DNA of 64,000 nucleotides from Polyangium sp. 15x6. GTDB taxonomy: Bacteria; Myxococcota_A; Polyangia; Polyangiales; Polyangiaceae. Of the stretch, positions 1 through 8,591 are shown one piece after another (positions within the stretch are counted from its first letter, which is position 1; each line of letters starts with the position of its first letter). Under the pieces are notes generated by a model that saw nothing but the letters and a program-made list of their open reading frames with translations, had not been told where the DNA came from and ran no database searches. The translations under genes were made by a program, and so were the position numbers. The stretch is taken from NCBI RefSeq assembly GCF_029960785.1, contig NZ_JASBQE010000022.1, positions 62,001 to 126,000 of the forward strand, read 5' to 3'.

Positions 1-279
1 GGCCTCGACGCGGGCCTTCTCGACCTCGGCCTGACGGATCGCTTCGAGACGCGCGGCCTCTTCACGGGCCTTGCGCTCTTCGAGAGCCCTGCGCTCGTCC
101 TCGGCCCGGATGCGCGCTTCTTCTTCGTCGCGCTTCCGGCGTTCCTCGTCGAGCCGGGCTCGTTCTGCGGCGGCCGCAGCGGCGGCCTTCGCATCCTCCT
201 CCTGCTTGATACGGTCCTCCTCGAGGTTCATGAGCTCCTTGAGGGAGAACAGGACCGAGCTTTCCTTCTGTTCGGACAT
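1..279 (-). CDS. Coiled-coil, charge-rich protein (N-terminal part, cut by window edge)
   Basis: The first 93 residues of a minus-strand protein are visible, starting at an ATG at 279 (MSEQKESSVLFSLKELMNLE); the rest lies beyond base 1. After about 20 residues it becomes an almost uninterrupted Glu/Arg/Lys/Ala helix with patterns such as ERKAREEAARLEAIRQAE, predicting a long coiled coil. No signal peptide or membrane segment is visible. Proteins of this composition are common in myxobacteria, where some are cytoskeletal or signalling scaffolds, but no function can be assigned from this fragment. Confidence 0.7.
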   Translation of the reverse strand, partial: MSEQKESSVLFSLKELMNLEEDRIKQEEDAKAAAAAAAERARLDEERRKRDEEEARIRAEDERRALEERKAREEAARLEAIRQAEVEKARVEA

Positions 280-650
280 GCGTCGTGGCTCCTTCGAAAG
301 CAGCGCGCTCGCCGTTCGCCCCGGGGGAGGACCGCCGTGCTTCGACAGCACGACCGCACCTTTCCGAGGACACCCGCCAATGTGAGAGTACCGCGGCGCC
401 TGTCGGTATCAACTCCTCAAGATGCCTGTCAATTGGGTGGAGTCGATTCTTTTCCCGAGGGGTCGCCCCGCCTCGGATTTTCGTCCCGGAAGACGGGTGA
501 ACTCCGTGCCCGAGGGCCCCAATCTGCGTTTTCCCGCTTGACGACCGCGCCGTTTCCGGGATCAGCCGCGGCCGCGGACGCGGGGCGCACCCGAGGACCG
601 GTTCGTCCACGCTTCCCATCGCGACGGACCTCCGCTAGCGTCGCCGCCCC
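280..650. other. Intergenic region, nothing recognised
   Basis: This is a 371-base divergent gap between the coiled-coil gene (minus) and the biotin-carrier gene (plus). Open frames run through it on both strands but have no recognisable domain and no plausible start. Promoters for both neighbours should lie here, but no specific promoter or operator was identified. Confidence 0.4.
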
Positions 651-866
651 ATGGCAAAGGTCATCAAGGCGCACATCACGGGCAACGTGTGGAAGATCGA
701 GGTCAAGGTCGGCGACAGGATCGAGGAAGGGACGACCGTCGCGATCCTCGAGTCCATGAAGATGGAGATGCCCGTCGAGGCCGAGGACGAGGGCACGATC
801 ACGACGGTCCTCGTGAAAGAGGAGCAGGCCGTGAAGGAAGGCGAGCCCCTCTTCGAGTTCGAGTGA
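651..866 (+). CDS. Biotin/lipoyl attachment (BCCP-like) mini protein
   Basis: A 71-residue protein consisting of a single biotinyl domain. The biotinylation hairpin reads ESMKMEM with Lys37 as the expected acceptor, followed by the typical E-x-E-G-T turn and a C-terminal V-x-x-G-x-P-L strand. Such free-standing carriers shuttle a carboxyl group between a biotin carboxylase and a carboxyltransferase (acetyl-CoA, propionyl-CoA or related carboxylases). It lacks the long Pro/Ala-rich N-terminus of AccB, so it resembles the small auxiliary BCCPs. No carboxylase subunit lies nearby, so the partner enzyme is unknown. The ATG at 651 is the only sensible start. Confidence 0.85.
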   Translation: MAKVIKAHITGNVWKIEVKVGDRIEEGTTVAILESMKMEMPVEAEDEGTITTVLVKEEQAVKEGEPLFEFE

Positions 867-892
867 TTCGCGTGCGCTGACGGAGCGCGGAG

Positions 893-1918
893 CTACTCTT
901 TCCAGAAGAACTTCCAGGGGTTGTGCTTGAGGTCGCGCACGAGCTCCTGGAGATCGTCGTAGAGCTGCTCGTCCATCACGAGCGCGCCCACCGTGCCCTT
1001 GCCGCGCCGCACGCTCGAGGCGATCGCCTGCGCGTCCTGGGTGATGCCCTTCGTGGTCTTCGCGATCTCGGCGAGGTCGCCGATCGCCTGCCGGATCTTC
1101 GCCTGCTCGTTCTCGCCGCCGACGGTCTCGCTCACGCGCTTGACGTTGGCGAGCGTGGCCTTTGCGTCCGCGAGCAGGGGCGGCGCATCCTGCGCGAGCG
1201 CGCCCGTCGTCTTGTCCACGTTCGCGAGGATGCGATCGATCTGCGGGTTCTCGACGTACTTCTGCTTGGCCTCGCGCACGGTGTCCTGCGTGTCCACCGT
1301 GATTTGCTCGACGTTCGCCGCGATGCGATCGAGCCGGTCGCCGTTCTTCTCGAAGAAATCTCCAGTGCCCTTCAGCGTGCGCGAGAGGCCGTTCAGCGCG
1401 GTGCCGATCTCGTCCTTGTTGCCCGAGAGCGCGTTGACCGTCGTGTCGAGCAGGTCGTAGGCCTTCGCGATCAGCATGTCGAGGCGGGGCGGATCGAGGC
1501 CTCGAACGATCGCGTTCTCCGCGAGCACGGGCCGATCGCCCGAGCCCGGATCGAGCGCGAGGAACTGCTCGCCGAGCACGCTCGACGAGGTCACGTAAAA
1601 GACCGCGTTGTCACGCACGCTCGGCTGATACCGCTTCTCGAGCTCGACCTTCACCCGCACGAGCGGCTCGCGTTTGCCCACACCGCCCGGCGCCTCTCCA
1701 CCCCGAAATTGTATTTCGGTGATTTTTCCTACTTTGACTCCCGCGATCTTTACAGGGGCACCGCTTTGCAGGCCGCCGGGGTTGTCGAAGTCGACGAAGA
1801 GGCCATACGTGGGCTGGAAGTTGATGCCGCCCATGACGAGGATGAACACCGCGAGGAGCACGGTGGCCGTCAGGATCAGGATGCCGACCTTGACCTCGAT
1901 CGAACGCGGGCTCGCCAT
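893..1918 (-). CDS. MCE/MlaD-family lipid-binding protein
   Basis: The protein has 341 residues from an ATG at 1918 (MASPRSIEVKVG); a TTG at 1948 would add ten residues but is less likely. A single N-terminal membrane helix (about residues 11-31) is followed by an MCE/MlaD domain (about 37-115), then a long, probably helical region rich in D/N/T. MCE proteins bind lipids in the periplasm and work with an MlaE permease and an MlaF ATPase. The ATPase gene starts 71 bases away in the opposite direction, and two permeases lie further right, so this is the substrate-binding part of that transporter (inference from family and context). Confidence 0.88.
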   Translation of the reverse strand: MASPRSIEVKVGILILTATVLLAVFILVMGGINFQPTYGLFVDFDNPGGLQSGAPVKIAGVKVGKITEIQFRGGEAPGGVGKREPLVRVKVELEKRYQPSVRDNAVFYVTSSSVLGEQFLALDPGSGDRPVLAENAIVRGLDPPRLDMLIAKAYDLLDTTVNALSGNKDEIGTALNGLSRTLKGTGDFFEKNGDRLDRIAANVEQITVDTQDTVREAKQKYVENPQIDRILANVDKTTGALAQDAPPLLADAKATLANVKRVSETVGGENEQAKIRQAIGDLAEIAKTTKGITQDAQAIASSVRRGKGTVGALVMDEQLYDDLQELVRDLKHNPWKFFWKE

Positions 1919-1989
1919 GCGTCCACTATGCACGATGTTCAGGGGCAAACCCAGACCCGCGTAGCGCCGAGCACGCGGCTCACTGCGTC

Positions 1990-2730
1990 ATGATTTCCTT
2001 CCGCAACCTCGCCAAGTCCTTCGGGACGAAGAAGGTCATCGAGGACGTCAGCTTCGACGTTCAAGACGGGGAGGTTTTTTTCATCATCGGTCAATCGGGC
2101 GTCGGCAAGAGCGTGCTCATCAAGCACCTCGTGGGCCTGCTCTACCCGGACGCGGGCGAGATCTGGCTCGACGGCGAGGAGATCAGCCGCTTCGACGAGG
2201 AGCAGATGTACCCGGTGCGCATGAAGTGCGCGATGGTCTTCCAGCACTCGACGCTCTTCGACTCGATGACCTGCGTGGAGAACGTGGCGCTGCCGCTGCG
2301 CAAGCACAAAGGCCTGAAGCCGAAGGAGGCGCTCGCCGAGGCGCGCAAGCGCCTCGATCAGGTGCACATGCGCGAGTTCGCCGATCGCTTCCCGCCCGAG
2401 CTCGGTGACGGCATGCGCAAGCGCGTGGCCATCGCGCGCGCGCTCACGCTCGATCCGCGCTACGTGCTCTTCGACGAGCCTACGACGAGCCTCGATCCGG
2501 TGAGCGCGCGGCGCGTGGACAAACTCATCCGCGAGCTCAGCGACACGCTCGGCGTGACGAGCATCGTCGTGAGCCACGACCTCGTGAGCATCTTCTCGAT
2601 CGCCGATCGGATCGTGATGCTCTACAAGGGTTTTGTGCGTCTCATCGGGAGTCCGGACGACTTCAAGGCCTCGAACGACGCGATCATCCAGCAGTTCATC
2701 CACGGCCGCGCCGAGGGCCCGATCGAGTGA
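1990..2730 (+). CDS. MlaF-like ABC transporter ATPase
   Basis: A 246-residue ABC ATPase. Visible motifs: Walker A GQSGVGKS (34-41), Walker B with YVLFDEP (158-164), the D-loop TSLDP and the switch His196 in VVSHD. Overall similarity is to MlaF-type ATPases of MCE lipid transporters, which energise lipid movement between the outer and inner membranes. The signature motif is odd: ELGDGM (137-142) where LSGGM is expected. The gene is divergent from the MlaD-type gene, and its last 35 bases overlap the 3' end of mutM on the other strand. Partner permeases are at 3559-5234. Confidence 0.88.
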   Translation: MISFRNLAKSFGTKKVIEDVSFDVQDGEVFFIIGQSGVGKSVLIKHLVGLLYPDAGEIWLDGEEISRFDEEQMYPVRMKCAMVFQHSTLFDSMTCVENVALPLRKHKGLKPKEALAEARKRLDQVHMREFADRFPPELGDGMRKRVAIARALTLDPRYVLFDEPTTSLDPVSARRVDKLIRELSDTLGVTSIVVSHDLVSIFSIADRIVMLYKGFVRLIGSPDDFKASNDAIIQQFIHGRAEGPIE

Positions 2731-3541
2731 GGCGCTGGCAGCGCGGGCAGAACGGGCTCGTGCGGCCGGCGATCGTGAGGGCGCGGATCGGCGCGCCGCA
2801 ACGTGGGCAAGGCTCGCCGACGCGGCCGTAGACGAGGAACGGGTTCGGCGCGTCGGTTCGATCGGAGAGGTAAATGATCTCGTCGTCGCGTTCGTGCGCG
2901 GCGAGCGTGTGCATGATCGTCGCGAGGATCCCGTCGGCGAGCGCTTCGAGCTCGGCAGGCGTGAGCGAGTCGGCTGCGCGGGAAGGATGCACGCGGGCGC
3001 GGAAGAGGGCCTCGGTCGCCTGGATGTTGCCGAGTCCCGCGAGGACACTCTGATCGAGCAGGACGTTCTTGATCGGTCGTGAAGCGCCGGCGATCCGCGC
3101 GGCGAGGCGAGATGTGTCGAGGCCGTCGCGCAGCGGATCGGGGCCGAGGGACGCGACGATCTTCGCGAACGCGTCGTGAGGCACGATCGAAAGCCGTCCG
3201 AGCATCCGCATGTCGACGTAGTCGAGCACGCGGCCGTCCTGCAAAAAGAGGCGCGCGCGGCCGTGGCGGGGAGGTTCGTCGCCCACGCGGCAACGCCACT
3301 TGCCCGTCATGCCGAGGTGGCAGGCGACGCCCGTGCCCGCGTCGAACGAGAGCAGGAGCAGCTTACCCACGCGCTCGATGCGTTCGAGCGAGCGCCCCGC
3401 GAGGGCCTCCGCGAACGTGGCCGGCGTGGTTTTTCCTTTCAGAACGGGCGTCGCGTCGGCCTCGGCGCGCTCGATGCGCGCGGCTTCGAGGATCCGGCGG
3501 AGCGCGCGCGCCTGGTGCTCGACCTCGGGCAGCTCGGGCAT
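2696..3541 (-). CDS. mutM: Formamidopyrimidine-DNA glycosylase (Fpg/MutM)
   Basis: A 281-residue base-excision repair enzyme that removes oxidised purines such as 8-oxoguanine and nicks the abasic site. It begins MPELPEVE; after Met removal Pro2 is the catalytic nucleophile, with Glu3 beside it. The C-terminal zinc finger is complete, with Cys245, Cys248, Cys265 and Cys268 and the conserved Arg in GRTSPFC. It starts at 3541, 17 bases after the permease gene upstream, so it is probably co-transcribed with the two MlaE-like genes. Its 3' end overlaps that of the convergent ABC ATPase. Confidence 0.95.
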   Translation of the reverse strand: MPELPEVEHQARALRRILEAARIERAEADATPVLKGKTTPATFAEALAGRSLERIERVGKLLLLSFDAGTGVACHLGMTGKWRCRVGDEPPRHGRARLFLQDGRVLDYVDMRMLGRLSIVPHDAFAKIVASLGPDPLRDGLDTSRLAARIAGASRPIKNVLLDQSVLAGLGNIQATEALFRARVHPSRAADSLTPAELEALADGILATIMHTLAAHERDDEIIYLSDRTDAPNPFLVYGRVGEPCPRCGAPIRALTIAGRTSPFCPRCQRLTRSGPRRGRG

Positions 3542-3558
3542 GGTTCGTCGGAACGAAC

Positions 3559-4410
3559 TTAGGGACCGAGGAGCACGTAGCCAGCCGCGGAGAGGATCAG
3601 ATCCAGCACGATCACCGCGAGCGAGGCGTTCACGACGGCCCGCGTGGTCGCCCAGCCGACGCCCTCGCTGCCGCCGTGCGTGGTGAGCCCCGAGTGGCCC
3701 GCCACGACCGGGATCGCGGCGCCGTAGGCCAGGCACTTCGCCAGGCCCACGACGAGATCGCCCGTGTCGACGAGGTGCAGGTTGAAGAACGTCCGCGGGT
3801 TGACATCGAACATGACGTACGCGGTGAGCATGCCCGTCAGCATCGCGACGCCCGCCGCCCAGATGACGAGGCAGATGGTCATGACGAGGCTCGCGAGGAA
3901 CCGCGGCTTGATGAGGTAGTCGATCGGGTCGGCCGCGCACATGCGCAGCGCGTCGACCTGCTCGGTGACGACCATCGAGCCGATCTCGGCCGCGATGCCC
4001 GCCCCGACGCGCGTGGCGAGCATGAGCGCGCTGATCGTGGCCGCGAGATCCCGGACGAGCAGCTCCAGGTACGAGGCGCCGACCATGCTGAACTCGGGCA
4101 GGATGCGCTTCACCTGAAGGCCACCCTGGAGGACCAAGATCATCCCGATGAAGCCCATCACCACGGTCAAGAAGACGACCGAGCGGTTGCCGATCTCGAA
4201 CATCTGGCGGACGACGGCGCCGAAGTCCGGTCGGCCGCGGACGCAGTAGTAGAGCGTCCGGATGAACACGGAGGCGATCTCGAGGCCCATGCCCACGAGC
4301 TGGATCGCCTGCGCGCCGACCATCGCGGCGATCGACTCGTCCGGCGGTTCGGCGGCCTGGTCGATGCCACTCGGCGGCGCGGGTTCGTCGTGGGTCTTCG
4401 CCGCGCTCAC
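3559..4410 (-). CDS. MlaE-family lipid ABC permease (second copy)
   Basis: A 283-residue permease from a GTG at 4410 (VSAAKTHDEP), five bases after the stop of the upstream paralogue. After about 40 hydrophilic residues come several membrane segments and the MlaE/YrbE hallmark around MVVTEQVDALR, with the coupling region PRFLA. Together with the adjacent paralogue it could form a heterodimeric permease for the MCE system, unlike the homodimeric MlaE of E. coli (inference). A longer frame reading back into the upstream gene is not believed to be translated. Confidence 0.85.
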   Translation of the reverse strand: MSAAKTHDEPAPPSGIDQAAEPPDESIAAMVGAQAIQLVGMGLEIASVFIRTLYYCVRGRPDFGAVVRQMFEIGNRSVVFLTVVMGFIGMILVLQGGLQVKRILPEFSMVGASYLELLVRDLAATISALMLATRVGAGIAAEIGSMVVTEQVDALRMCAADPIDYLIKPRFLASLVMTICLVIWAAGVAMLTGMLTAYVMFDVNPRTFFNLHLVDTGDLVVGLAKCLAYGAAIPVVAGHSGLTTHGGSEGVGWATTRAVVNASLAVIVLDLILSAAGYVLLGP

Positions 4411-4415
4411 GTGCC

Positions 4416-5234
4416 TCAATCCAGCGTGAAGGAGACGAAGTAGTCGAGGACGAAGATGCCCGCGGCCGAGGCCACGACGGTCGCGTTCACGGCCCGCCCG
4501 ACGCCCGGCGCGCCGCCCTTCACGCCGAGCCCGTACTGGCAGCTCGACAGCGCGATCACGATGCCGAAGACGATGCTCTTGATGAGGCCACTCGTGACGT
4601 CGCTCAGGCCGAGCAGGCCGCTCGTCAGGCCGTTGTAAAACGTCTTCGGCTCGACGCCGAGCAGGCCGAGGCCGCCGTACGCGGCGCCGAGCAGCGCGAG
4701 CGTGTCGGCGAAGATCGTGGACAGGAAGAGCGTGGTCACCATCGCGACGAAGCGCGGGGCGATGAGGAACGCGATGGGATCGATCGCGAGCACGCGCAGC
4801 GCGTCGATCTGCTCGGTGACGACCATGGTGCCGAGCTCGGCGGTGTTGTTCGCGCCGACGCGGCCGTTGATCATGAGCGCGGTGAGCAGCGGCGCGATCT
4901 CGCGCAGGATGCCGAAGCCCGCGCCCCAGCCGAGCAGGCCCTGCGCGCCGAGGCGCACGACGAGCGGCGCGGCCTGGATGACCATGATCGCGCCCGTGAA
5001 GAGGGCCGTGACGATCACGATCGGGATCGACTTCACGCCCATCCGGTAGAGGTTCCGGAGCGTCTCGGCGCGATCGATGCGGAAGGTGACGAGCCTGCGG
5101 AGGATCTGGTAGCCGAGCAGGCCCATGCCTCCGACGGTGGCCGCCGCGCCGAGAAAACCGCCGCCGATCTCCTCGAGGAGCCCCACGTCGGAAGGCGGAG
5201 GCGAGGACGCGGACGGGGGTTTCTTCGGGGGCAT
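4416..5234 (-). CDS. MlaE-family lipid ABC permease (first copy)
   Basis: A 272-residue permease starting at an ATG at 5234 (MPPKKPPSASS). It has a short Pro/Ser-rich cytoplasmic head, then the MlaE fold with the conserved MVVTEQIDALR motif and PRFVA after it. It is the first gene of a run of three minus-strand genes (this, the second permease, mutM). It is clearly paralogous to its neighbour at 3559-4410 in the motif region. Role: inner-membrane channel for phospholipid transport with the MCE protein and MlaF-like ATPase encoded nearby. Confidence 0.87.
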   Translation of the reverse strand: MPPKKPPSASSPPPSDVGLLEEIGGGFLGAAATVGGMGLLGYQILRRLVTFRIDRAETLRNLYRMGVKSIPIVIVTALFTGAIMVIQAAPLVVRLGAQGLLGWGAGFGILREIAPLLTALMINGRVGANNTAELGTMVVTEQIDALRVLAIDPIAFLIAPRFVAMVTTLFLSTIFADTLALLGAAYGGLGLLGVEPKTFYNGLTSGLLGLSDVTSGLIKSIVFGIVIALSSCQYGLGVKGGAPGVGRAVNATVVASAAGIFVLDYFVSFTLD

Positions 5235-5273
5235 TCGCGAGGGCGAGCTTACCCGAGGACGCCCGTCCGCGGA

Positions 5274-7157
5274 TCACGAAGCACGGCGCCGCGCGCACCC
5301 GACGAGCCACCCGGCGAGCGCGGTGGCGGCGAGCGCGAGGGTGGCGAAGGCCACGCCGAGCCGGATTTTGCCGCGAAACAGAGGCTTGGGCGTCATTTGA
5401 CGCGCTGCGCGACCGGCGTCGAGGACGGCCGCGGTTTGGCGACGATCGAGGTGCGCGCCCTCGGAAATCAGCGCGCGGAGCGCCTCGCGCGCGGCCGTGT
5501 AGGCGGCGGCGTCCGTGGGAAAAGGCGTGGCTTCGTCGAGGTCGACTTCATCGAGCGAGCGGGGAAGGAGGCGCGTGGTGATCCCATCGGCCTCGGCCGG
5601 ATGCGCGCTCCGCGCGAGCGCGAGGTAGCCCGCGTCCTGGATGCCACGGCGCAAAAGCTTCAACCGGATCGAAGGGAAGACGCCGTCGAAGCCGGCCGAG
5701 TGGTGCGCGAAACGGCCCATCTGTTTGCCCGGGTAGACGAGGACGCCGTCGCCGAGCGCGCTGTCGCCGTCTTCGTTGTGGAAGGTCTCGGCGACGACGA
5801 AGGGATCGATCGGGCCGCGGCCGCCGCGGTTGCCGTCGTTCCAGAAGGTGCTCTCCCAGAGGAACCAGCGGCCCGTGGGCCGCGTGGCCGCGATCCAGGC
5901 GTCCGCGAGCAAGCTCGCAGCCGGCGCGTCGAGCACGAGCGGGCCCGACTGCGGGAGTCTTCCGTTGTAGACCCACACGTCGCGGCCTTGATCGCGCGTG
6001 CCGAGCGCCGCGTCTTGCTGGAAGGCCTGCGACGGCAAGAGCACGAGGTCGACCTTCTGCTGACGCGGATCCTCGGCGCAGGAGTGCGCCACGCGCACGC
6101 GCTTCTGCGCGGGCGAGCGCGCGAGCAGCGAGCGCCACGTGGGGCCACGCGGGCTCTTGCACTGCTCGTCGATCGCGTAGAGGAAGACGTCCTCGATCGC
6201 GTCCGGGATCTTGGGGAGGAGGGCTTCGATCGTGCGCAGCTTGTCGGGGTGCGGGTCGCCAAACGTGCCGTAGGCGCCGAGCGTGACGGCCGCCTTCGGG
6301 ATGCCTTCCCCCGGGCCCTCGTAGCCGTGTTCGTTCGTGTACAAAGCACCCGTGAGCGCGGGGCGGAGGCGCTCGAGGTCGGCCTCGCTGCGGATCGAGC
6401 CGAGCGCGTCGACGTGGTGCCGGTGCAGGAGCTGGAAGAGTTGTTTCTCGGCGGGTTCGAGGGCGCCGATGCGCTGGACGAGGTTTCGCGGCTCGTAGTA
6501 GGCGAGGAAGCTCGTGGCGCGGTAGGGGAGCTCGGCGCTCGCGACGTCGAGGACCACGGGCAAACGCGAGAGGGCGCCGCCTGCGTGGGTCACGACGATC
6601 TCGGTCGTGTAGTGGCCGGGCGGCGTGCGCGTGGGGACCTCGACGTCGATCCAGATCGCGCCGCGGGATCGAGGCTGGATCCGCAGAGGGTAGGGGAGCC
6701 ACGCGGGCGCGTGCTCCACGGGGACGAGCGCGTCGGGCACGGCGCCGAGCACGTCCTCGTCCGGAGGGCGTGACGAAGGGGTCCAGCCGAGCGACTCGCC
6801 CGCGTGCCGATCGTTGCGGGATCGCGCGGTGATCTCGACGTAGGATTCGATGAAACGATCGACGCGGATCGGCGTGCGCGGCGGCGCCAGCTCCACGGTG
6901 ACGGCGTCGAGCGGCGTGTCACCGGCCTCGACGATCACCTGGATCGCGACCACCTCGCCGCGGAGCGCTGCGATCTCGATCGCGCGGTCGGCTCCGCCGA
7001 GCGTTTGCCCCCGCGTGATCGCTCGATCGAGATCGGGCCCCTCGCGCCGCACGCGCACGCCGTCGTCCACCACGACGACGCGCGGCCCTCCGGCCGCTGC
7101 CGCGGTCGCGAGGAAGAGGAGCGCGAGAGCCGACGCGGCGCTCGTCCCGCGCTTCAT
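5274..7157 (-). CDS. DUF4091 domain-containing secreted protein
   Basis: A 627-residue exported protein starting with a signal peptide (MKRGTSAASALALLFLATAAAAGG). The N-terminal part is beta-rich; the large central and C-terminal part, with motifs such as FLYAIDEQ and GRWFLWESTFWNDGN, fits the DUF4091 family, distantly related to glycoside hydrolases. A C-terminal hydrophobic helix followed by CARRRAS looks like a membrane anchor. The start codon overlaps the stop of the upstream GT4 gene in ATGA form, so translation is coupled. The pairing suggests a role in surface polysaccharide, but the reaction is unknown. Confidence 0.75.
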   Translation of the reverse strand: MKRGTSAASALALLFLATAAAAGGPRVVVVDDGVRVRREGPDLDRAITRGQTLGGADRAIEIAALRGEVVAIQVIVEAGDTPLDAVTVELAPPRTPIRVDRFIESYVEITARSRNDRHAGESLGWTPSSRPPDEDVLGAVPDALVPVEHAPAWLPYPLRIQPRSRGAIWIDVEVPTRTPPGHYTTEIVVTHAGGALSRLPVVLDVASAELPYRATSFLAYYEPRNLVQRIGALEPAEKQLFQLLHRHHVDALGSIRSEADLERLRPALTGALYTNEHGYEGPGEGIPKAAVTLGAYGTFGDPHPDKLRTIEALLPKIPDAIEDVFLYAIDEQCKSPRGPTWRSLLARSPAQKRVRVAHSCAEDPRQQKVDLVLLPSQAFQQDAALGTRDQGRDVWVYNGRLPQSGPLVLDAPAASLLADAWIAATRPTGRWFLWESTFWNDGNRGGRGPIDPFVVAETFHNEDGDSALGDGVLVYPGKQMGRFAHHSAGFDGVFPSIRLKLLRRGIQDAGYLALARSAHPAEADGITTRLLPRSLDEVDLDEATPFPTDAAAYTAAREALRALISEGAHLDRRQTAAVLDAGRAARQMTPKPLFRGKIRLGVAFATLALAATALAGWLVGCARRRAS

Positions 7158-8383
7158 GCGTGCACCGACCTCGCGCGTAGGAGCGCTCCGAGCAGGGCCT
7201 CCGCGCTTCGATCCCAGCCGGGGGGAGCCGCACGCGTGAGCTCGTCCTCGTCCCACGCGCGGCTCGTCGCTTGCTCGATCGCCGCCGCGAGCGCGGCCGC
7301 ATCACGCGCGGGCACGAGCAGGCCCGTGCGCTCGTGCGCGACGACATCGGGGATCCCGCCCACGCGCGACGCGATGACGGGTCGGCCCGCGGCGAGCGCT
7401 TCGAGCACGACGTTCGGCGTGCCCTCGTTCCAGCTCGGGAGCACGAGCGCGTCGGAGGCCGCGAGGAAACGCGCGACCTCCTCGGCCGGACGCGCGCCGG
7501 CGACGAGCAGCGGCAAGCCCGCGTCGCGCTTCTCTTCGAGCGTTTTGCGCATCGAGCCATCGCCGACGAGCGCGACCGTGAACTGCTTCGGCGCGCGCGC
7601 TTCGATCGACGCGAGCGCATCGCAGAGCTCGTGCAGGCCCTTCGCTCGTTCGAGCCTTCCCACGTAGACGAGCACCTTCGAACGCGGATCGAGCCCGAGC
7701 GCCGCGCGCGCCTCGGCGCGGCTCCGCGGCTGGAAGAGCGCGCGATCGACGCCGTTCGGGACGAGCGTCACACGATCGCGCGGCGCGCCGAGCGCGGCGA
7801 GGGCGTCGAGCATCGGACGGCTCACGCCGATCACCGCGCCCGCGCGGCGCAGCGTCGCGTGCACGAGCGCGCGCACGGACGGCCAGCGCGCGATCACGTT
7901 CACGTCGGTGCCGTGCGCCTTCACGGCGTACGGCAGGCCGAGGGCGCGGGCGAGGTGCTGCGCGGCCCACGCGTCGGGGAAGAGGAACGCGCCGAGCACG
8001 ACGTCGAAGCGGCGGCGCAGCGCGGCGAGGTGCGGCACGAGGCCCGCGAGGTAGAGCGGCCCGTTCACGGCGGAGAGCCACGGACCCGCGAGCGGCAGGT
8101 ACGGCGCGCGTGGGTGCACGACGGGCAGGCCGTCGATCGTGTCCTCCGCGGGCACGCGGCATAACTTTCCGACCCGGGCGCGATCACCAATCAGCGAAGC
8201 GCCGGGCACCCAGGGCACGACGCCGAGCACATTCACGTCCGCGAGGCGCGAAAGCGCGGCGAGCTGCCGGCGCTGAAATGGGCACGCGAGCGGCTCCACC
8301 CGATTCGGGAAGATCCGCGTCACGGCGAGGACACGCAGCCGTCCGCCGTTACCAGGAGAAAAATGGGTTGTCCCGAGCAACAC
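7154..8383 (-). CDS. Glycosyltransferase family 4
   Basis: A 409-residue GT-B glycosyltransferase. The N-terminal domain begins RVLAVTRIFPN and includes KAHGTDVNV; the C-terminal nucleotide-sugar domain carries YVGRLERAKG and a signature EGTPNVVLEALAAGRPVIAS, typical of GT4 enzymes. It probably adds a hexose in exopolysaccharide or lipopolysaccharide synthesis. The start is uncertain: a GTG at 8383 followed at once by a TTG. The 3' end overlaps the DUF4091 gene by four bases. The 208 bases upstream form a divergent promoter region shared with the GT2 gene. Confidence 0.88.
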   Translation of the reverse strand: MLLGTTHFSPGNGGRLRVLAVTRIFPNRVEPLACPFQRRQLAALSRLADVNVLGVVPWVPGASLIGDRARVGKLCRVPAEDTIDGLPVVHPRAPYLPLAGPWLSAVNGPLYLAGLVPHLAALRRRFDVVLGAFLFPDAWAAQHLARALGLPYAVKAHGTDVNVIARWPSVRALVHATLRRAGAVIGVSRPMLDALAALGAPRDRVTLVPNGVDRALFQPRSRAEARAALGLDPRSKVLVYVGRLERAKGLHELCDALASIEARAPKQFTVALVGDGSMRKTLEEKRDAGLPLLVAGARPAEEVARFLAASDALVLPSWNEGTPNVVLEALAAGRPVIASRVGGIPDVVAHERTGLLVPARDAAALAAAIEQATSRAWDEDELTRAAPPGWDRSAEALLGALLRARSVHA

Positions 8384-8591
8384 CTACCAGCATTGCATGC
8401 GAATTCGCGTTCGCAACTCGCATGTGCGTGAACACGGATTCGCTGGATCCGCCCGCCCGGGGCACCCTGCAATCGGACTCGGATTTCGCCCGATTGAAAA
8501 GCAGTCACGTTGTGGGATGCTGCCCGCGTCGTGGTCTGGGGCCGGGCTCGGCAGGTTCGAGCTCTTTTCGTGGCTTTTCGGGGGGCTTTGG

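Noticed and set aside
3559-5310. 583-codon fused permease frame
   Set aside because: It joins the second MlaE-like gene to an out-of-frame reading of the first; the first permease clearly uses its own frame and ends at 4416.
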